44,678 nucleotides of DNA from Clostridium sp. 28_17 (GTDB lineage: Bacteria > Bacillota > Clostridia > TANB77 > CAG-508): positions 44,055-88,732 of the forward strand of contig MNRS01000022.1 of assembly GCA_001916065.1 (NCBI GenBank), read 5' to 3'. A model generated the notes under the pieces. It was given only the letters and a program-made list of their open reading frames with translations, ran no database searches and was not told the DNA's origin. Below are positions 41,719 through 44,678 of the stretch, piece by piece (positions within the stretch are counted from its first letter, which is position 1; the number at the start of each line of letters is the position of its first letter). A program made the translations under genes and the position numbers.

Positions 41719-41883
41719 ATGATTGGAAATAAAGGTTATGAAGGTAAAAACTTTAAAGATAGTTTAAGGTATGAAATGCCTAAAATAACAATGGCTGACT
41801 TAGCAGATGAATTTTTAGAAAATTTAAAAGCCAGAGAAAAAAAGAAAATTGAAAAAAATATCGGGAAAGAACCCGGAGAATAA
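41719..41883 (+). CDS. Small protein inside the S10 operon, between rplW and rplB (54 residues)
   Basis: Not recognised. It reads MIGNKGYEGKNFKDSLRYE, then PKITMADLADEFLENLKARE, and a Lys-rich end. Its ATG is two bases after the rplW stop with GGAG at eight-base spacing, so coupling is likely. It is followed by 190 bases with no gene I can support before rplB. rplW and rplB are normally adjacent. A helical, soluble, charged protein. Confidence 0.6.
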   Translation: MIGNKGYEGKNFKDSLRYEMPKITMADLADEFLENLKAREKKKIEKNIGKEPGE

Positions 41884-42073
41884 AAAATATCTGTTATGCG
41901 GAGCAGGAAAAATATCCGTAAATAAGTAGAACAGAGAATTTAGCAAAAACGAGTATTACTAGGAAAACGAACAAATATTGATGAGATAATACACAAGTAT
42001 ATCGAAGAAATATTTGTGAAGTTTGACAACGTAAGACGAAGTTTTTCATAAATTCGAGAAAGGAAAAGAAAAA

Positions 42074-42865
42074 ATGGGAATGAAACACTTTAATGCATAC
42101 ACACCATCAAGAAGAAACATGACAGTTTCAGACTTTGCAGAAATAACAAAGAAAACACCAGAAAAATCTTTACTTGCAAAAAAGAAAGAAAAAGCTGGAA
42201 GAAACAGTTATGGTAGAATAACAGTAAGACATCAAGGTGGAGGAAACAGACAAAAATATAGAATAATAGATTTTAAAAGAAGAAAAGATAACATGGAAGC
42301 AACAGTTATCGGTATAGAATACGATCCAAACAGAAGTGCAAATATAGCATTAATCCAATATGAAGATGGAGAAAAAGCTTACATATTAGCACCACAAGGA
42401 TTAACAGATGGAGACAAAGTAATATCAGGAGAAACAGCTGATATTAAAGTTGGAAATTGCATGCCAATCGACAGCATTCCAGTAGGTACATTAATCCACA
42501 ATATCGAATTAAATCCAGGACAAGGTGGAAAATTAGTAAGAACAGCTGGACAAAGTGCTCAATTAATGGCTAAAGAAGGAAAATATGCAACATTAAGATT
42601 ACCATCAGGAGAAATGAGAAAAGTTTTAGCTAAATGTAGAGCAACTATAGGAGTTATAGGAAATGCAGATCATGAAAACGTTAAAATCGGTAAAGCCGGA
42701 AGAAAACGTCACATGGGATGGAGACCAGAAGTTAGAGGTTCTGTAATGAACCCAGTAGATCACCACGCTGGACCAATGACACCTTGGGGTAAACCAGCTC
42801 TTGGATACAAAACAAGAAACAAAAAGAAATCTACAAACAAATTTATTGTTAAGAGAAGAAAATAA
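42074..42865 (+). CDS. rplB: 50S ribosomal protein L2, lacking a conserved internal loop
   Basis: 263 residues, shorter than the usual 270-280. MGMKHFNAYTPSRRNMTV, GRITVRHQGGGNRQKYRIID and GQSAQLMAKEGKYATLRLPS are normal. Near the end, VRGSVMNPVDH is followed directly by HAGPMTPWGKPALGYKTR. The family has a loop there, PHGGGEG and about six more residues, which carries the universally conserved histidine at the peptidyl-transferase site. About 13 residues (39 bases) are missing in frame around 42761-42766, with CAC repeated at the joint. Either a sequence error or a very unusual L2. Confidence 0.95.
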   Translation: MGMKHFNAYTPSRRNMTVSDFAEITKKTPEKSLLAKKKEKAGRNSYGRITVRHQGGGNRQKYRIIDFKRRKDNMEATVIGIEYDPNRSANIALIQYEDGEKAYILAPQGLTDGDKVISGETADIKVGNCMPIDSIPVGTLIHNIELNPGQGGKLVRTAGQSAQLMAKEGKYATLRLPSGEMRKVLAKCRATIGVIGNADHENVKIGKAGRKRHMGWRPEVRGSVMNPVDHHAGPMTPWGKPALGYKTRNKKKSTNKFIVKRRK

Positions 42866-42896
42866 GATTTTAAAATATAAAATAGCAATTTGTTAC

Positions 42897-42920
42897 CCGA
42901 AAATTTTTAATAATTTTCGG
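42897..42920 (+). repeat. Hairpin between rplB and rpsS
   Basis: CCGAAAAT (42897-42904) and ATTTTCGG (42913-42920), eight-base loop. No T-run follows, so a terminator is unlikely; perhaps an RNA processing or stability element. Confidence 0.6.
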
Positions 42921-42955
42921 ATGGCAATTAGCAATATGAAGGGAGAACATGGTAT

Positions 42956-43210
42956 ATGTCTAGATCAAGCAAGAAAAAACCATTCGTTCAAGAAAAACTA
43001 TTAAAAAGAATAGAAGCAATGAACGAAACAGGAAGTAAAGAAGTTCTAAAAACATGGTCAAGAGCTTCAACAATATATCCACAAATGGTTGGTCATACAA
43101 TAGCTGTACATGATGGAAGAAAACACGTTCCAGTAAAATTAGGTGAATTTGCTCCAACAAGAACATTTAAAGGACACGCTGGAGACAAAAAAACAACAGT
43201 AAAAAAATAA
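42956..43210 (+). CDS. rpsS: 30S ribosomal protein S19, lacking a conserved internal segment
   Basis: 84 residues, below the usual 91-95. MSRSSKKKPFVQEKLLKRIE, LKTWSRASTIYPQMVGHTIA and KLGEFAPTRTFKGHAG are present. Between DGRKHVPV and KLGEF the family has about nine residues (pattern x-x-x-EDMVGH) and here there are none. That is a 27-base in-frame loss around 43133-43138. S19 sits in the small-subunit head contacting S13. See rplC and rplB for the same kind of loss. Confidence 0.95.
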   Translation: MSRSSKKKPFVQEKLLKRIEAMNETGSKEVLKTWSRASTIYPQMVGHTIAVHDGRKHVPVKLGEFAPTRTFKGHAGDKKTTVKK

Positions 43211-43265
43211 GAATTACGATATAAATAAAGGTGTACCCACCTAATAAAAAAAGGAGGTAAGAAAA

Positions 43266-43622
43266 GTGGAAGAAACACTAGTAAAAGAAGCAAAAGCAAC
43301 ACTTAAATTTGCAAGAATTTCATCTAGAAAAGTTAAAATAGTTGCAGATTTAATAAGAGGAAAAGATGTTGATGAAGCATTAGCAATAATGAAATTCACA
43401 CCAAAAGCATCATCAGAAGTATTAGAAAAATTATTAAAATCAGCAATTGCAAACGCTGAAAATAATCATGATATGAAACATGAAAACTTATATGTTGCTG
43501 AAATATTTGCAAACCAAGGTCCAACATTAAAGAGAATAAGACCAGCTGCAAAAGGTTCAGCAGTAAGAATTAGAAAAAGAACAAGTCATATAACAATAGT
43601 ATTAAAAGAAAAGGAGGCTTAA
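43266..43622 (+). CDS. rplV: 50S ribosomal protein L22
   Basis: 118 residues, intact, starting with GTG behind AAGGAGGTAAG. ARISSRKVKIVADLIRGK and the extended hairpin GPTLKRIRPAAKGSAVRIRK plus RTSHITIVLKEKE match the family. L22 contacts the exit tunnel. Confidence 0.97.
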   Translation: MEETLVKEAKATLKFARISSRKVKIVADLIRGKDVDEALAIMKFTPKASSEVLEKLLKSAIANAENNHDMKHENLYVAEIFANQGPTLKRIRPAAKGSAVRIRKRTSHITIVLKEKEA

Positions 43623-43629
43623 TTTAACC

Positions 43630-44286
43630 ATGGGTCAAAAAGTACATCCAACAGGTGCGAGAGTTGGTATAATAAAAGATTGGAACTCTAAATGGTATGC
43701 AGATTCAAAAGATTTTGCAAATTATTTAGTAGAAGACCAAAAAATACGTAAATTTTTAAAGAAAAAATTATATACAGCTGGAATTTCTAAAATAGAAATC
43801 GAAAGAACAGCAAAAATGGTAAAAATTAATTTATACACAGCTAAACCAGGAATTATAATTGGTAAAGGTGGAGCTGGTGTAGAAGCATTAAAAGCAGAAG
43901 TTAGCAAATTAATAGGAAAAGATGTTAACTTAAATATCGTTGAAGTTAAAAACATCGATACAGATGCACAATTAGTTGCAGAAAATATTGCAGGACAATT
44001 AGAAAGAAGAATTTCATTCAGAAGAGCTATGAAACAATGTATGCAAAAATCACTTAAAGCCGGTGCTTTAGGAATCAAAACTTCAGTATCAGGAAGATTA
44101 GGTGGAGCAGACATGGCTAGAACTGAATTCTATAAAGAAGGAAACATTCCACTTCAAACTTTAAGAGCTGATATAGATTATGGATTTGCAGAAGCAGATA
44201 CAACATATGGAAAAATCGGTGTAAAAGTTTGGATATATAAAGGAGAAGTTCTTCCTACTAAGAAAATGGAAGGAGGAGACCAATAA
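43630..44286 (+). CDS. rpsC: 30S ribosomal protein S3
   Basis: 218 residues, intact. MGQKVHPTGARVGIIKDWNS, the KH domain GIIIGKGGAGVEALK, and GALGIKTSVSGRLGGADMAR, YGKIGVKVWIYKGEVLP are in order. Seven bases after rplV, with AAGGAGG inside the rplV end. S3 forms the mRNA entry helicase site. Its stop overlaps the rplP start. Confidence 0.98.
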   Translation: MGQKVHPTGARVGIIKDWNSKWYADSKDFANYLVEDQKIRKFLKKKLYTAGISKIEIERTAKMVKINLYTAKPGIIIGKGGAGVEALKAEVSKLIGKDVNLNIVEVKNIDTDAQLVAENIAGQLERRISFRRAMKQCMQKSLKAGALGIKTSVSGRLGGADMARTEFYKEGNIPLQTLRADIDYGFAEADTTYGKIGVKVWIYKGEVLPTKKMEGGDQ

Positions 44287-44678
44287 TGCCATTAATGCCA
44301 AAAAGAACAAAACATAGAAAAGTACAAAAAGGTAGAATGAGAGGAAAAGCAACAAGAGGAAATAGAGTTACAGACGGAGAATACGGAATACAAGCTGTAA
44401 CAGCAGGTTTAATTACAAGTAATCAAATCGAAGCAGCCAGAATTGCTATGACTCGTTATATAAAAAGAGGTGGAAAAGTTTGGATTAAAATATTCCCAGA
44501 CAAACCAATAACATCTAAACCAATCGGTACTCGTATGGGTAAAGGTAAAGGTGCTCCAGAATATTGGGTAGCTGTAGTAAAACCAGGAAGAGTAATGTTT
44601 GAAATCGCTGGTGTACCAGAAGAAACAGCTAGAGAAGCCTTAAGACTTGCAATGAATAAACTACCTAATAAAACAAAA
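44286..44678 (+). CDS. rplP: 50S ribosomal protein L16, 3' end cut by the window
   Basis: First 131 residues. MPLMPKRTKHRKVQKGRMRG, GIQAVTAGLI, EAARIAMTRYIKRGGKVWIK and KGKGAPEYWVAVVKPGR match the family and no segment is missing. ATG 44286 shares one base with the rpsC stop, with GGAGGAG upstream. The frame is open at the window edge. Confidence 0.97.
   Translation, partial: MPLMPKRTKHRKVQKGRMRGKATRGNRVTDGEYGIQAVTAGLITSNQIEAARIAMTRYIKRGGKVWIKIFPDKPITSKPIGTRMGKGKGAPEYWVAVVKPGRVMFEIAGVPEETAREALRLAMNKLPNKTK

Noticed and set aside
1..44678. CRISPR array, tRNA, rRNA, prophage or integrase
   Set aside because: No regularly spaced repeats, cloverleaf ends, rRNA motifs or recombinase signatures were found on reading.

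Overview
The window is an AT-rich chromosomal segment from a spore-forming, Gram-positive anaerobe of the class Clostridia (Bacillota). The signs are dominant AGA/A-ending codons, strong AGGAGG-type ribosome binding sites, near-consensus sigma-A promoters with T-tailed terminators, a glmS ribozyme, an Agr peptide quorum-sensing locus, BofA- and BofC-like sporulation proteins and a rubredoxin-type domain. TAA, TAG and TGA all act as stops. I cannot name the species. No tRNA, rRNA, CRISPR array, insertion sequence or prophage was recognised.

Layout. 1-3.6 kb: end of rpiB, a TagO/WecA-type glycosyltransferase carrying a C-terminal rubredoxin-like domain, hslO, a compact locus with the layout of a type I toxin-antitoxin (small membrane peptide plus convergent antisense RNA), and ppaC. 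3.6-9 kb: a secreted SH3/NlpC-P60 hydrolase, a comEC gene broken by three identical +1 insertions at CCGGT, a BofC-like protein and pgsA. 9-14.4 kb: a ClpE-type ATPase, two small or anchored unknowns and an HtrA protease. 14.6-21 kb: a pilin-like protein, rnhB, a pyrimidine-nucleoside phosphorylase, a small membrane protein with cdaA (c-di-AMP synthesis), truA, a DUF2651-like protein and a putative Mn transporter. 21-29 kb: an orphan VirD4/TraG-like ATPase, a DUF2508-like/bofA pair, a lemA/DUF2207 pair, and glmS behind its ribozyme. 29-35 kb: uvrC, a GT-C glycosyltransferase with a 55-residue upstream protein, a small membrane protein, a methyltransferase and a pseudouridine synthase. 35.3-38.3 kb: an agr locus split into convergent agrBD and agrAC units. 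38.5-39.3 kb: a PdaA-like deacetylase. 39.3 kb to the end: the S10 ribosomal operon (rpsJ, rplC, rplD, rplW, a 54-residue ORF, rplB, rpsS, rplV, rpsC, rplP) behind a structured leader.

Functional themes are envelope building and remodelling (TagO-like, NlpC/P60, PdaA-like, GlmS, PgsA, GT-C), proteostasis (Hsp33, ClpE, HtrA), sporulation checkpoints (BofA, BofC-like) and cell-cell signalling (Agr).

Three things stand out. The comEC gene reads through only if the ribosome shifts +1 three times, each time at an in-frame CGG created by an extra C before a GGT glycine codon; I found no other in-frame CGG by eye. Three neighbouring, essential ribosomal genes (rplC, rplB, rpsS) each lack an internal, normally conserved stretch, and in rplC the loss breaks the frame. 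The 2.27-2.60 kb locus has the parts of an Fst/par-like type I toxin-antitoxin. The first two may be sequence or assembly errors, and reads are needed to decide.
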